Positions 29,397 through 45,180 of a stretch of 64,000 bases of DNA are shown one piece after another. The translations under genes were made by a program, and so were the position numbers. Within the stretch, counting starts at the first letter, position 1, and each line of letters begins with the position of its first letter. The DNA is taken from NCBI GenBank assembly GCA_037179515.1, contig JAXCGZ010017015.1, positions 124,001 to 188,000 on the forward strand, in the 5' to 3' direction. This DNA is from Halocaridina rubra. Its lineage: Eukaryota; Arthropoda; Malacostraca; Decapoda; Atyidae. Below the pieces are notes generated by a model that was not told the origin of the DNA, searched no databases, and was given only the letters and a program-made list of their open reading frames with translations.

Positions 29397-30370
29397 CTGT
29401 TTAACCCCCAAATAATCCATCAAGCAAAATTAAAGATTTTTATAAGGCTACACTAGCTGCATACATACATTAAATCCCGCACAGTTATGTTGCAACACTT
29501 TATTTATAGTTAATCAATAAGCATAGAACAATTGCATACTAAGCTACAGTCATCACACATCATACACAAAGTTTAATAGCAAGATATTGAACATATGAGA
29601 AAAATATATAGAAAACACAGGTATTCAGAATACTTTTCCCTAAACAATAAACTACAGTAATGACTGTACTCATCTTACATAAATTCAAAATGTGTTAGGC
29701 AAAGTTTAAGTACATTACAGCAATATAGGCAAAATTTAAAGTATTTAGGATAGTGGGAATAGGTCACATGCAAAGCTTTCAAGATTTGCATGTGACCTAT
29801 TCCCACTGAGGGACAACTTGCCTTTAAAAGTATTTTGATATCCATCTATGCTATGAGATGTGCTATGCTCTCTTCAAGTAAGGCAAAGAAATATTTATCT
29901 CCCTCCAAAAACATTACTGTTAAAGTAAATATGAGCTATTGAAGCAAGCATGGAGAGAAACTAACTTTAAATATGAAGTATTACATTATAAACCCTCCAA
30001 TGCTTAACTAGCATAATATAATATTAAGGGAGTCACGTAGTCCAAAATTACTGTTAGCTGTAATATCACTATTCTATTAACAATATTAAAGTTTCATAGT
30101 ATTTCTAATGAATCATAATACAGTACCTATTTTCCATGTATTTACACTGCTATCTAACATTTCATATGGTATTCTAGTAAACCTGAGAACCTGAAAATTC
30201 TACATATCATATGAGCGTGGCAAAACAATTTAGACAAAAAAACAAATCCCCCTCAAGTACAGGGTGGTACATAACCTTTTCGTAAGGGGGCTAGGAAGTA
30301 AGTTGTGAATTGCATAGTTTTGTTATTTTTTAACTTTGCTCTTCCTTATTTTCCAGTTCTAGTTTGGTGA
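29397..30370. other. Intron sequence, including a perfect hairpin
   Basis: AT-rich intron between exon C and the mariner-like remnant. The notable feature is the 23-bp perfect inverted repeat at 29752-29807, listed separately. Confidence 0.5.
29752..29807. repeat. Perfect 23-bp inverted repeat with 10-nt loop
   Basis: Arms 29752-29774 and 29785-29807 are exact reverse complements (left arm begins AGTGGGAATAGGTCACATG), loop GCTTTCAAGA. It could fold as a short stem-loop in the unspliced SNX9-like transcript. It may equally be a tiny inverted-repeat element. Confidence 0.9.
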
Positions 30371-31500
30371 CTGCTTTAACATTATGAATCAGAGTTGAAG
30401 ACTGAATCTGGGCAAATGCCTACTTTGGGGCCATGGAAGCTGGAGTTACAGTCATTACCTGGAAGAGGATTGCCAACAACTTGGGCTAAAGTGAACATAG
30501 AGTTTCTGAAACTGGACAAAGGGACATGACAGCATTCACACGACCTTTGCCTGTGGTACACCAAAAGAGGTCCCAGGAAAGCAAAATAAATCATTAGAGA
30601 AGTGACTGCAAAGTGACAAACAAGCTAGACAAATATTGCGCAAGAAATTAATGAGGGCCGAGGGAATACTGTGAATTGGCAGCTGGTTCATCAGTATTGC
30701 TTGCAAGGAGGGATGAAGGCACTGCACATGATTCCGAAGCCTATGAAAAGCTGAAACTGCCGAGAATTGCCTGAGGTTTTGTGACTTTATTTCAATGGAA
30801 GAAGGATGACTTCCTTCCCTTCTGCCAAGTGACGAATTTTTTGTCTGAACCAAATTTCCAGAATGACAGGAGATGGGCACTGAATGTGCAAGAGACTGAA
30901 GACTCTGAATGATACAAAGATACGTGTCACGCTCCTAGCTGCAGTGGCATTTTTCTGTGCCTCACTGCAAAGCGCCTCTTGTGGGTAATAAAGGAAGAGG
31001 AATAGAGATGGATGGGAGCTTACATTTGCAAATAGAAACTGGATAAGCTGATCCAAATCACGATGTAGTCTAGAAATGTGTTAGGTCCAGAAATAATAAC
31101 TCTTCTACACGACAGTCCTCAGTGCTTTCCAGGAAATGAGATGCAAAATGTGATGAAAACCTTGGGATTAATTTTTTCTCTCTAACTGAATGGCCTGGAA
31201 ATTCACCAGTCCTCAACCATGCTGAACACAATGGAATGATCCTAAAAAATAAAGTGGAGGTTAAGATGATCCAAGAACATGATGGTGATCTGTATTGAAA
31301 AGACAAGCCTTTAAGACATCTGCAGGATGTGCTGGAGGATCCTGAGTTTAAAGCATCTCTTCAATTCACTGCTCCCATCATACCCCGAGATTCCAGGTTG
31401 TGTGAGATGTGTGAGGCTTCAATACTAAATACTGAGGACATAATAGATTTCCTGATATTTCAGCAATACCTTAAAGAAATAAATGCTTTTATACTATCCA
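30370..31500 (+). pseudogene. Decayed mariner/Tc1-like transposase
   Basis: Plus-strand fragments in shifting frames: RQIRQILRKKLMRAEG (30630s), PNFQNDRRWALNV (30850s), then TEWPGNSPVLNHAEHNGMIL (31186 on), which matches the WPxxSPDLNPxEN block around the third catalytic residue of mariner-like DDE transposases. A C-terminal piece LRHLQDVLEDPEFKASLQFT follows. Many stops. The assignment rests mainly on the WPGNSPxLN block and on the correct order of the pieces. Minus-strand frames over this region are shadows. Confidence 0.6.
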
Positions 31501-31855
31501 AATGAAAGATTACGTACTACCTTGTACAATCAACAGATAGAAAGTAAAACATTATTAGGGCTATCTAAAGAGAAAAATGAACGCATTTTGTTAGCTTGAA
31601 GGATGCAATTTCCAAGCAATGTTTACCAACAAGATATGATATAGGTTACAAAGTAATAATCATGAAATGGAGAAGTCACGTGACATCTCAGCTCTCTAAT
31701 AGAAGGGTGTCAAAATATAAACCATAAAGTAATGCACATGCTAGATATGATACTATATACTTTCTGATTATTATTAATTACCTATTTCCAAGTGGCAATT
31801 TTTTTTAATAATATAACATATATTAAATAATAAAAACGGCAAAGAGCCTCACAAT
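31501..31855. other. Intergenic-type sequence between mariner remnant and BEL/Pao
   Basis: AT-rich, no gene or terminus recognised. Confidence 0.4.
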
Positions 31856-31859
31856 CATA

Positions 31860-34200
31860 GCCGAGCTGCCAAGATCAACAAGTGGCAATGAGTTTATGGA
31901 GTGATTACACTTCTGGGAGCTGGAAGAGCCTACGGCAAAGGAGGCCCAGGAGGGAGAGGGCCTGTCGCCGTTGGACCAGTATGTCTTGAGCCTGTGGGAC
32001 AGTCGTGTAAGCAGGAGCGCAATTCACTACGTTCTGCTGATTCCATTCAAGCAGCCATCGTTGCCTCGGCTTAACAATTGGAGAACAGCTCGTCACAGAT
32101 TGGATTCACAAAGGAACAGGCTCAGGAAGGATCGGGAGTTGGGAAACACCTACAGGGTGGAAACTCAAAATCTCTTGACGGCGGGGTACACGAAACGAGT
32201 GCCGGATCAAGACCTCCAACACAGTGGGCCGTGGATCTGGTACCTACTTCATCATCTGGTAATAAACCCCAGCAAACCAGGGTACGTGCACATTGTTTTT
32301 GACTGCGTTGCAGAGGCAGTGACGGCAGACATAGAGGCCAAGTTCTATTAGGTGAAAATGGCAGAAAACAACAGGGACACTTTACGTTTCTTATGAAAGA
32401 AGGACGATCGACACCAAACTTCCATTAAAGTGTCCCAGATGACAATACACGTTTGCGGGTGTGTGGAGTGCGGCCCGTGCAGCTTCTGAACTATGGCGAA
32501 CATTTAGCGAGTACGGGGGTCTAACAATGAAGCAGTGAGGGAAACTGCTAAGAATTTCTATGTCAACGACCTTCTACAATCTGTAGATGACGTGGACCAG
32601 GCAGCGACCATAGCCAAGCAGCTGACGAACTTAATAAGTAAAGGAGGATTTCGCCTTACGAAATGGTCGAGCAATGTGCCAGACGTGCTGAGAGAGATAC
32701 AGAAGAAAGAGCTTCGTGAGTGCAAGACAAGGTCTGAAATACTAACAGCTGCACAACCCGAAGGAAGGGCACTGGGAGCGATATGGGACCAAGCGAAGGA
32801 CAAGATTGCAGTACGAGTGGAGCTCAAAGATTGCGTGTTCACTAGACAAAGCATATTGGCAACTTTCAGCGCTGTTTATGACCCTCTCGGAATGCTGGCA
32901 CCATTCGTCGTCCGTGCCAAGATCATCTTCCAGGAAGAGTGCCGGACTGGTAAGGGATGGGATAAGTCTATCAGCGAGCAAGGTCAACGGGATTGGAAGG
33001 AATGGATGCACGATTTACAACAGTTAAGGGTATTCGCGATACCCAGACACTATTGCAATGGCGCTACGGGAGAACTTGAGCGGCTGGAATTACACACTTT
33101 CGCCGACACGTCCCAGTCGGCGTATGGCACCTCCAGCTACCTGCGCTCCACTGACACTGAGGACAGGGTAAGCGCGTCTTTCGTTCTCAGCAAGACATGT
33201 TTAGCCCCTTTGAAGTGAATGAGAATACCTAGGTTGGAGCAGTGTGCCGCCAAGCTGGCTGCCGAAGTAACCACCTTCATCGCCAACAAGTTAGAGGTCA
33301 AGCTTGACGACGTAGTGTATTGAACGGACAGTATGCTCGTACATCAACAATCCGCGCAGGCGCTTCAAGACTTACTCTTGGCTATCTTTCAGTTCATGTG
33401 CAGGGGGGGCATCACGCCACGGCTGTTGCAATCGAACAATGGCACCAACATGGTACGGCATGCAAGGATCTCAGAGAGAATACGAAGTCATGGGAGGCCG
33501 AATGTTCCAATCCAAGCAGGCAGAGCAGGATATAAAGTGGATTTTCAGTGCCCCCTAGGCTCCATACGTGGGAGGTGTTGGGGAGCAACAAATTCGCACT
33601 GTAAAGAAGATGCTCTATAATCTGATTGGAAATCAGGTGTTGGACGACGGACGCCTAGTTCTTATTCTGGGAAGTGCAGCGGATGGTCAATAATCGACTG
33701 TTAACCATGGTTTCACAGAAGCCAGGGAACGAGATAGTACTTACGCCCGCTCACGCTCTATACGCCAGAGGGGAGCCCCAGCCCTTTCCCAGGAGAATGG
33801 ACAGCTGAGGCCTGCATTCAACGCCGATGGTGACATGCGCAGCTGCTGGCTAACCAGTTCTGGAAAAGGTGGTTAAGGGAATATCTGCCAACTTTGAGGA
33901 GAAGACAAAGGAACGTCTGGGGGAGTCCGAATCTCTCTATTGGCGACGTGATTCCCATCATGGATATGCCTACGCCTAGGAATCAGTGGCCACTAGCCAG
34001 GGTTTTGAAGGTCTTCTGCAGTGACAATGGGATTGTTCATCGGGTACGGGTCAGGACAAAGAAGGGGACACTGATGTAAGCACCGATTCATCTCTGCTTA
34101 CTGGAGGGAGTGAACATTACTAAGACATAACAGGCCCACGTGGGGCTTGGTTTCAGTAGCTGCTACTGCTCAATGGGGAAAGTGTTACCACAGTGTTACC
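31860..34200 (+). mobile_element. BEL/Pao LTR retrotransposon remnant (pol only)
   Basis: Internal pol region of a BEL/Pao element with RT, RNase H, partial integrase and DUF5641 in the expected order. There is no gag, no protease and no recognisable LTR at either end. The right side runs into (TA)n at 34250. Confidence 0.85.
31908..34078 (+). pseudogene. BEL/Pao Pol polyprotein, inactivated
   Basis: Order of readable parts: FWELEEPTAKEAQEGEGLSP and HYVLLIPFKQPSLPRLNNW (RT N-terminal region), LHHLVINPSKPGYVHIVFDC (RT), then after a gap the catalytic block, here NFYVNDLLQSV instead of YVDD. Connection/RNase H follows (LHTFADTSQSAYGTSSYLRS, then SKTCLAPLK, a shift, and IPRLEQCAAKLAAE). Integrase has LLQSNNGTNMV, where the usual DNGTNF Asp is Asn. 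A DUF5641-type end follows (GDVIPIMDMPTPRNQWPLAR) to a stop at 34078. The RNase H to integrase join near 33330 appears deleted. Loss of both the RT and integrase Asp means the copy is dead. Confidence 0.87.
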
Positions 34201-34248
34201 ACAGCCCATGGCAGTAGATAGAGAGAGAGCAAGCGGCGACAGTGTGTG

Positions 34249-34249
<1 letters not shown>

Positions 34250-34335
<86 letters not shown>
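34250..34335. repeat. (TA)n tract
   Basis: TA repeats ending exactly at the left terminus of Y-e. Confidence 0.95.
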
Positions 34336-37719
<3,384 letters not shown>

Positions 37720-37912
37720 AACAGGAAGGATTCTATTGGGCGGCCGAATGAACGACTTATATATTCTAGCCTGCTATATTAAAGCTATACGCTACTATAC
37801 ACCCACTGAGAGAACAAGCAGACAGAGATTGACTGGATTTGAAAGCAAAGTAATATTCAGTGGATTCATTCTGGGCCCCAATTACGTAAGTTATGAGAAG
37901 CTAACTGCATCA
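37720..37912. other. Unassigned unique sequence
   Basis: About 190 bp between (GA)n and the T1-e element. No feature recognised. Confidence 0.4.
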
Positions 37913-38149
37913 ACCTGTAATATCGCGGTTCACCTATCGCGAATTCAGTGCATCGCGGTTCTTTTTCTCGATCTTTTTTTTTTCTTGGGACAGTATATGC
38001 GAGAATATTAGAATATTAAAAAATTAAAATTTTCAGTATTTATATTATTTTATTGAAAAATTCTTTTTTTTTATTATTTTTATTGATAAAAAAATTTATT
38101 TCCCAGACTAAGAATAATAAAACAGTACTAAATAGTAAAAAAAACTAAA

Positions 38150-38620
38150 ATTTAAACATGTAACTCTGCACCATAGAAAGTACGATACTGGTATCGCATT
38201 TCGGAAAACGCAAAGGGTCACACCTACGTGAGCCAGCATATATTAAAATTTCCAATATTTTCATTACTTTATTAATAAAAAAATGTATTTCTTAGCCTAA
38301 AAATAATAAAACAGCAAATAATAGTAAAAAACAAAAATACTCACAGTATTGCTCGATGTAAAATATGATACCGGTATCAGCGTTTCAGAAAACGAAAAGG
38401 GTCGCACCTACGTGAGCAAGTACATATTAAAATTTCCAGTATTTTCATTATTTTATTGATAAAAAAAAGTATTTCCAAGCCTAAGAATAATAAAACAGTA
38501 AAAAATAGTAAAAAAAAACATAAATTTAAACATATAACTCACAGTAATGCACCATGCAAAATACTGTACGATATCATACACTGTATTGGCGCCTTGGAAA
38601 ACGCAAAGGTTCGCACCTAA
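38150..38620. repeat. 190-bp subterminal tandem repeats of T1-e
   Basis: Three units in reverse orientation, including GATACCGGTATCAGCG at 38368. Confidence 0.82.
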
Positions 38621-38862
38621 GTGAGATAATTCATGGGATGCTATTGGCTGAAAGGGTGGGAGACAACGAATCACATAATTGTTTTTCTGTATGTTCTGTA
38701 TCATGAGGTCTGATTGGCTTTTTGATTGAAGCTTGGTTCTCCCACCATATTCCATTGTCTCGCCTCACCCGTTCAGTCTAACTCACATGTGCGCCGTTCG
38801 CGTTGTGCTTCTTAGTACGTTGTGCTTGTGACTTTTTCTTACTCATGTATTTCAACCTTTGC

Positions 38863-40567
38863 AATGCCTCCCAAGCGTCCTTCATCTTCTAAGGCTTCTG
38901 GTAGTGAGCCTAAGCAGTAAAGGAAGATGCTGAGAAAAGAAAGAAGGTTTGCGGATGTCGGACGCCATTTTGGCCTCAACGAATCTATTGTTCGCTACAT
39001 CAAAAAGGACGAGGAAAATATCAGGAAAACAGCGAAGAGGGTTGTAACACCCCGCAATAAGATAATAGTGCGGATGGAATCTGCTTTGGCCCTGTGGATT
39101 GCTGATTGCAGAAAAAAGAACATCAGCATAGACATCAATATCATACAAACAAAGGCGAAGAAGCTGTACAATACATTCGCTGCAAACGAACCCGACGATG
39201 ACAGTGTCAACCGTGGGGAGGAGATAGAAGAATATATCGACGACCCACAACCAGGACCCTCCAGCAATTCTCCACTGAGGAAACAATTGTTCGTGGCAAG
39301 CAAGGGATGGTTTGCCAAATTTTAAAAATGCTATGGCCTAAAGAGCATTTCAGTTTATGGCGAAGCTGCCTCTGCAGATACAGCTGCAGCTGAAGATTAT
39401 GTGAACAACGATTTTAAGAAAATTATCACTGAAGGGGAATATGCTCCTGAGCAAGTCTTTAACATGGATGAGACTGGGTTATTTTGGAAGAGAATGCTGT
39501 CTGACACTTTTCTCTTCAAGGAAGAAGCTAAGGCCCCGGGATTTAAAGCGCACAAAGACAGCATTACCCCCATCATGTGCGGGAATGCTGCGGGCTTCCT
39601 GTTAAAGCCCGGGCTTATCTACAAGTCTAAGAACCTTAGGGCTTTGAAGAATAAGAATAAAAATCTACTGACAGTGTATTGGATGCATTACCCTAAGGCC
39701 TGGATCGCGAAAAGCCTCACATCGGACTGGTTTCACCAATACTTTATCCCTCAGGTCAAAACTTATCTTGCAGAAAAGGGCATTGAATTTAAAGTCCTTC
39801 TTTTGATGTATAATGCTGGTGGCAACGCAACTAATCTCGAATATGACGGTGTTCAAGTATAGCTCCTGCCACCGAATATGACATCACTGATTCAGCCCAT
39901 GGATCAAGGTGTTATTCTTGCGGTCAAGGCCCTCTACACACGAAATGTCCTGCCGAACCTGATTGAATCCATGGATTCGGACAAAGAAATCTCAGTGAAG
40001 ACTTACTGGCGTAACTACACAACGCTACATGCCTTCAAAATATTCAGAATGCAATCAAAGAGATGAAGCCAGCCACAATCAATGCCAGCTGGAAGAAATT
40101 GTGGCCCGAAGTCATCTACGATTACAAGGGATTCTCTCCTGACGAAGTCCATAACTCCGCAGCGCAAAAGCTGTGAAGTTGGCTGCACTGCTAGGAGGAG
40201 AAGGCTTTAAAGATATGACTCACGAAGACGTGAATGAACTGATCAACTGCCACTCGCAGCCTTTGACTGATGAAGACTTGGAAGAAATGACAAAATAAGC
40301 GAGCGACGAAGAGGAAGAAGAATAACTAGAGAAAAAGCACGAAGAAATCGAAGAACCTGGCCTTACACTCGAACGTATGGCAGCCATGTATGAATATGTG
40401 AAAGCAGTCCAACAACTCTCGCAAGAACATGACGATAATATGGTTCGTTCCGTGACCTTCCGCAATCTTCTCGACGATGCCATGATTCCTTACAAGACAA
40501 TCTTCCAACAAAAGAGCGACAGCAACTCCCCATTACCATGCTCTTCTCTCGCAATAAGCAGCCGTAA
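38863..40567 (+). pseudogene. Tigger/TIGD1-like transposase (T1-e), nearly full length but inactive
   Basis: MPPKRPSSSKASGSEPKQ then a stop. Next come the HTH (FGLNESIVRYIKKDEENIRK), the second HTH (MESALALWIADCRKKNISID) and the acidic linker (NRGEEIEEYIDD). A stop follows SKGWFAKF. Then 153 codons cover the DDE core: VFNMDETGLFWKRM has the first Asp intact, but the second block reads LLLMYNAGGNAT, so Asp is Tyr. A stop follows GVQV, then LIQPMDQGVILAVKALYTRN has the third Asp intact. A frameshift near 40060 and a readable tail EEPGLTLERMAAMYEYVK complete it. Several stops plus the missing second Asp make it inactive. Confidence 0.88.
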
Positions 40568-41011
40568 AGCTGTCATTAGCTGCAGAATAATTTCCTATGG
40601 AGCATATACACGTCATCATCACCTCATTCACGGTAAGTTTACCTATCATGTTCATATGAATTTACGCTTGCATGCTGTTATTTAAAAAGTAAAGGGTGTT
40701 TTTTTAACAGTGCAAGGAGGGTTTATTCAGTAAAGGTAAAAATAAATATAAAATATCTATGTATATGAGGATGTCACGTCATCATCGCCTCATTCACGGT
40801 TAGTTTACCTATCACTCTCAAATAAATTTACGCTTTCATGCTGTTATTAATAAAGTAAAGGGTAGTTTTTTAACAGTGCAATGAGAGTTTATACAGTAAA
40901 GGAAAAGTAAAGGTAAAATACCTATGTATATAGGGCAATCCTACTTCGCAGAAATTCACCTATTGCGGCCTGTCCCGGAACCGAGCCTCTGCGATAAACA
41001 AGGGGTTACTG

Positions 41012-42855
41012 TATTCTCTACACGCTATTTCAATGACGATATTATATCGAAAATTTGTTTGCTGTTTGTTCTTAATGCTTTTTTCAATTCTCTTCATAAT
41101 ATTCGATCGCATTAAGTGGTAGAAGAGGAGGAGGGTGCGGGAGAACGAACCTCTATCTGCAAACTTTTTGGAGCTTCCGTATCAGCAGATACACCCTTGC
41201 ATGCTATTTCCCTGACAATATTATATCGAAAGTTTGTTTGCTGTTTGTTCTTAATGCTTTTTTTCAATTCTCTTCACGATATTCGATCGCATTAAGTGGT
41301 AGAAGAGGAGGATGCAGGATAACGAACCTCTATCTGCAAACGTTTTGGCGCTTCCATATCAGCTGATACACCCTCGCACGCTAATTCCCTGATGATATTA
41401 ATTCAAGTTTATTTGCTGTTTGTTCTTAATGCTCTTTTTTTCAATTCTCTTCATAATTTTTTATCGCATTAAGCAGTAGAAGAGGAGGAGGATGTGGGAG
41501 AACGAACCTCTAACCAAAACATTTTGTTGCTTCCGTATCAGCTGATGCTTATCACTATTCAGGCACAATATCTTACTCATAAAATATTTATTTACTCACC
41601 CTATTTGTGGTTGATCTAGTTTTCAAGATTAGAGTATTATTAATATTCCTTGGTTGTAAACATTATTCTATCTTCTTTACATATCGACCATGCTGCACAA
41701 AATCTTAACGTAAACAAAGTCAGCTGAGACAAAAAGAAAACTATACAATTCGTTACAAAGAAAACGTATATCGTACTGTACATGGGATATATAAATGAGA
41801 TATATATATTCCCTACACACTATTTCTCTGATGATATTATATCGAAAGTTTGCTTGCTGCTTGTTCATAATGCTTTTTTCAATTCTCTTCAAAATATTCG
41901 ATCGTCTTTAGCAGTAGAAGAGGAGGAGGATGCGGGAGAACGAACCTCTATCTACAAACGTTTTGGCGCTTACGTATCAGCTGATACACCCTCGCAAGCT
42001 AGTTCCCTGACAATATTATATCGCAAGTTTGTTTGCTGTTTGTTCTTAATGCTTATTTTCAATTCTCTTCATAATATTCGATCGCATTAAGCGGTAGAAG
42101 AGGAGGAGGATGCAAGAGAACGAACCTCTATCTACAAACGTTTTGGCGCTTACGTATCAGCTGATACAGCCTCGCGCGCTAGTTCCCTGACGATATTATA
42201 TCGCAAGTTTGTTTGCTGTTTGTTCTTAATGCTTATTTTCAATTCTCTTCATAATATTCGATCGGAGGAGGATGCGGGAGAACGAATCTCTATCTGCAAG
42301 AGTTTTGGCACTTCCGTATCAGCTGATTCACCCTCGCACACTATTTCCCTGACGATATCATATCGAAAGTTGTTTGCTGTTTGTTCTTAATGCTCTTTTC
42401 AATTCTCTTCATAATATTCGATCACATTAAGCAGAAGAAGAGGAGGAGGAAGCAGGAGAATGAACCTCTAACCAAAACGTTTTGTTGCTTCCGTATCAGC
42501 TGATGCTTATCACAATTCAGGCACAATATCTTACTCATATTTATTTACTCACCCTATTTGGGGTTTATCTAATTTTCAAGATTATAGTATCATTAATATT
42601 CCTTGGTTCTAAACATTATTCTATCTTCTGTACATATCGACCATGCTGCACAAAATCTTAACGTAAACAAAGTCAGCTGAGAGAAAAAGAAAAAGTATAT
42701 AATTTGTTACAAAGAAAACGTATATCGTACTGTACATGGGAAACTTAAATGAAATATATATATTCTCTACACACTATTTCCCTGATGATATTATATTGAC
42801 AGTTTGTTTGCTGTTTGTTCCTTATGCTTTTATTCAATCTTCATAATATCACTTT
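41012..42855. repeat. 178-bp minisatellite array with higher-order structure
   Basis: About eight units (starts near 41024, 41204, 41381, 41820, 41998, 42178, 42345, 42772). Two 270-300-bp spacers (41545-41815 and 42505-42770) resemble each other and both include CGACCATGCTGCACAAAATC. A block of several units plus one spacer is therefore itself repeated with a period of about 0.96 kb. Confidence 0.88.
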
Positions 42856-43050
42856 CATGTAAATTTACGCTTGTGCGCTGTTATTAATAAAGTAAAGGGT
42901 GGTTTGTTAACAGTGCAGGGAGGGTTTATACAGTAAAGGTAAAAATAAAAGTAATATACCTATAATATATATGGTACACCTACTTCGCGGATTTTCACCT
43001 ATCGCGGCGGGTCCCAGGACTGAACCCCCGCGATAAACGAGGGAGCACTG
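42856..43050 (+). mobile_element. T1 C-terminal-side end fragment
   Basis: Subterminal sequence (AGTGCAGGGAGGGTTTATAC) and an intact terminus GATAAACGAGGGAGCACTG followed by TA. The rest of the element is replaced by the minisatellite to its left. Confidence 0.78.
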
Positions 43051-44358
43051 TATATGTATTGTGTGAAGAGAGGAATTTTAAGCAACATATGCAATTAACT
43101 TGAACACATATTGATGTGGTTTATTTAGAGAAAAAATAGGCAAAGTTAAAATAGAAAATAACATTTAACTATGCAAGCAATGATTAAAGGTTCACTGTAG
43201 TCAGAATCTATGACATAAGTACTACAGACATGCCTTAAACTAGTGAAATAAGTTTCTCACTCCAAACATTAAACAAAGGCTACTGCATCCACAGACTTAA
43301 CTCACTCACTGCAATATTAAAAGTCCACATAATAATTAGAAATACTAAATATTCTTAAAATAATGAATCCAAAGCATTATAATGCTTTTAACTTTCTGGA
43401 TTACTTTCAAGGAGAGCTTTAAAAATTTTTAAAGTACAGCATGCTAGCTTCATCTTAAATAATAAATGAATTCAATTTCAATATTGCATCTGTGGAAATA
43501 TATACAGGAAGACATCAATCCTTCTCAAATAAATATGAATTCATAAGAAATATTCACACACAAAATTAATATAATGCAATTTTATGTGTCACAATTAGTC
43601 CCCATTCAAATGAGGGTGAGCAAACATGTTGGAATTGGGGGAATAAGGCTGGATGCTCTTCCTAACCAACCACAGAAGGATCGAACTGGCATTAGTTGCT
43701 TGTCAACTCACGCATTCTACCAAAGCTACCACAGCTTAAAAAAATCTTTGGTTTATTTTCACCCTACCATTTATTAAACTTATAATCTACGACAATGATG
43801 GAAAGAAGAGGACATTTATATTTTCTAATTACACGAGAGCTGGAATACAGACATTTTTCCTCTCACTGAAGCCCAGGGTGTTATAGTTTACTCACTGACC
43901 TTGCAAAACTGCAAGGTTACCACACAATGAACCCCACTATCCTCCTCTTCTCATCACAGAGTGGCTTTGGAAGCAGAAACTGCATAAAGAACCTATTAAT
44001 GAGTGCCAGGCACTGCATTCAGGTAAGTTACTATTCAAAGTCATTGAAATAAAAGATCATATAGGATTAAAATACCCAAAAAGCCACCAGAGTACATAAG
44101 CTAATCATGAAGATAACATCTGTACTTATTATACATTTTCCCTTTTGTAAAACAGCTTAGTGATAGACGTAAATGGGCAATGCTTAAATACAGTACTTGC
44201 CTTAGAGACAACTATCAATTTTGTTTATATAAAATGATGCCTTTATAAAATGATGCCTTTAAACATTGCACAATTACCATTATCACTAAGTACTTTATGA
44301 GAAAGAAAATAATTCACAAAATACACAATGAAAGATCCTAATTAATTCATAATATATA
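43051..44358. other. Intron sequence of the SNX9-like gene, with one SINE
   Basis: AT-rich unique sequence between the repeat block and Tigger-3. Apart from the SINE at 43595-43735, no gene or transposon was recognised. Confidence 0.5.
43595..43735 (-). mobile_element. tRNA-derived SINE
   Basis: On the minus strand from 43735, the sequence starts GCTGTGGTAGCTTTGGTAG (A-box-like, positions 8-19) and has AGTTCGATCCT (B box) at 43687-43677, at tRNA-like spacing. A tRNA-unrelated body follows, with TTAGGAAGAGCATCCAGCC, a motif seen in many invertebrate SINEs. This is a pol III-type retroposon rather than a functional tRNA. Confidence 0.68.
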
Positions 44359-44397
44359 CAGTGGTACCTCTAGTTACAAACTTAATCCGTTCCTTAA

Positions 44398-44715
44398 CCC
44401 ATTGGATGCGAAAATCGGATATATCCACTCTAAATTTTATACCGTTAAAAGCAGAAAGCGGTTTTACCCCTAGATCTTATTAGTAACCTTTTTTACAAAA
44501 GACAATTTTTCATAATTTTCTTAATTTTTTCACATATTTCATCAAATATCTCTTTAGAGAGCAAGAATCAAAGACTTTAAGTGGTGGATATGAAAACCGT
44601 TCCTACAAGAGATACTGAAAAAAATTGCAAAAGCAGAAATTTTCAGCTATATTTTTTGTTGAATATCAACATCATTACGGGAATGACTGTAAAATTTGAT
44701 TATGCAGTTAAAGGG
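44398..44715. mobile_element. piggyBac-like MITE nested in Tigger-3
   Basis: Flanked by TTAA at 44394-44397 and 44716-44719. Ends CCCATTGGATGC and (reverse) CCCTTTAACTGC match at 8 of 12 positions. It has no coding sequence. Removing it with one TTAA restores the Tigger-3 terminus (CCGTTCC joined to CCCCGTTCG). TTAA duplication is the signature of piggyBac transposition. Confidence 0.78.
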
Positions 44716-45180
44716 TTAACCCCGTTCGTGAGTCAAAATGTTCGTAACTCGAAACAATTTTTCCCATTAAGAATAATGTAAATCCAATTAATTCGTTCCC
44801 CAGCCCCAGAAATATACCTTTTTAAACAAAATTTTATGGGTTTATATATTATAAAAATGTACATATAATACGAAAATTACCTTAATAACAGAAATAAATT
44901 ATACTGTACTAAAAACATGGTACAGTATTTACCTTTATGGATGATTGTTGCTGGAGGAGGAGGAGGACTACTTTTTTGAAGGAGAGTACTCTTCCATTAA
45001 TATGTCAGGCAACTGTTCAGATACAGGCTATCGTTCTGGTGTTTTCTCTCTACATGTATGTTCTCTCTTGGAAATTGACTCTCTGGTTAGTATTGGTACA
45101 AGAAAATGATCCACAGAAATTTGTCTTTTACTTTGCTGATAAATTTTTCTGAAATAAGACATCAGAGTAATTTAAAATGT

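Larger units (their letters stand above)
37916..41011 (+). mobile_element. T1-e: TIGD1-like Tigger element with the least damaged transposase
   Basis: The left terminus is damaged (TAATATCGCGGTTCACC, lacking the usual CCCTCGCT); the right terminus GATAAACAAGGGGTTACTG is intact and followed by TA. It has 190-bp repeats (38150-38620), plus-strand transposase 38863-40567, and two 157-bp-type units (40610-40920). Layout is the mirror of 861-3836. Confidence 0.82.

Noticed and set aside
30382..31306. Minus-strand frames of 70-114 codons
   Set aside because: No recognisable domains; they overlap plus-strand mariner-like pieces in the correct order, so are treated as shadows.
43574..43777. 67-codon plus-strand frame
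   Set aside because: Crosses a tRNA-derived SINE on the other strand.
43981..44040. Possible plus-strand splice donor (ATTCAG followed by GTAAGT)
   Set aside because: No adjoining coding sequence or acceptor, and the gene here is on the minus strand.
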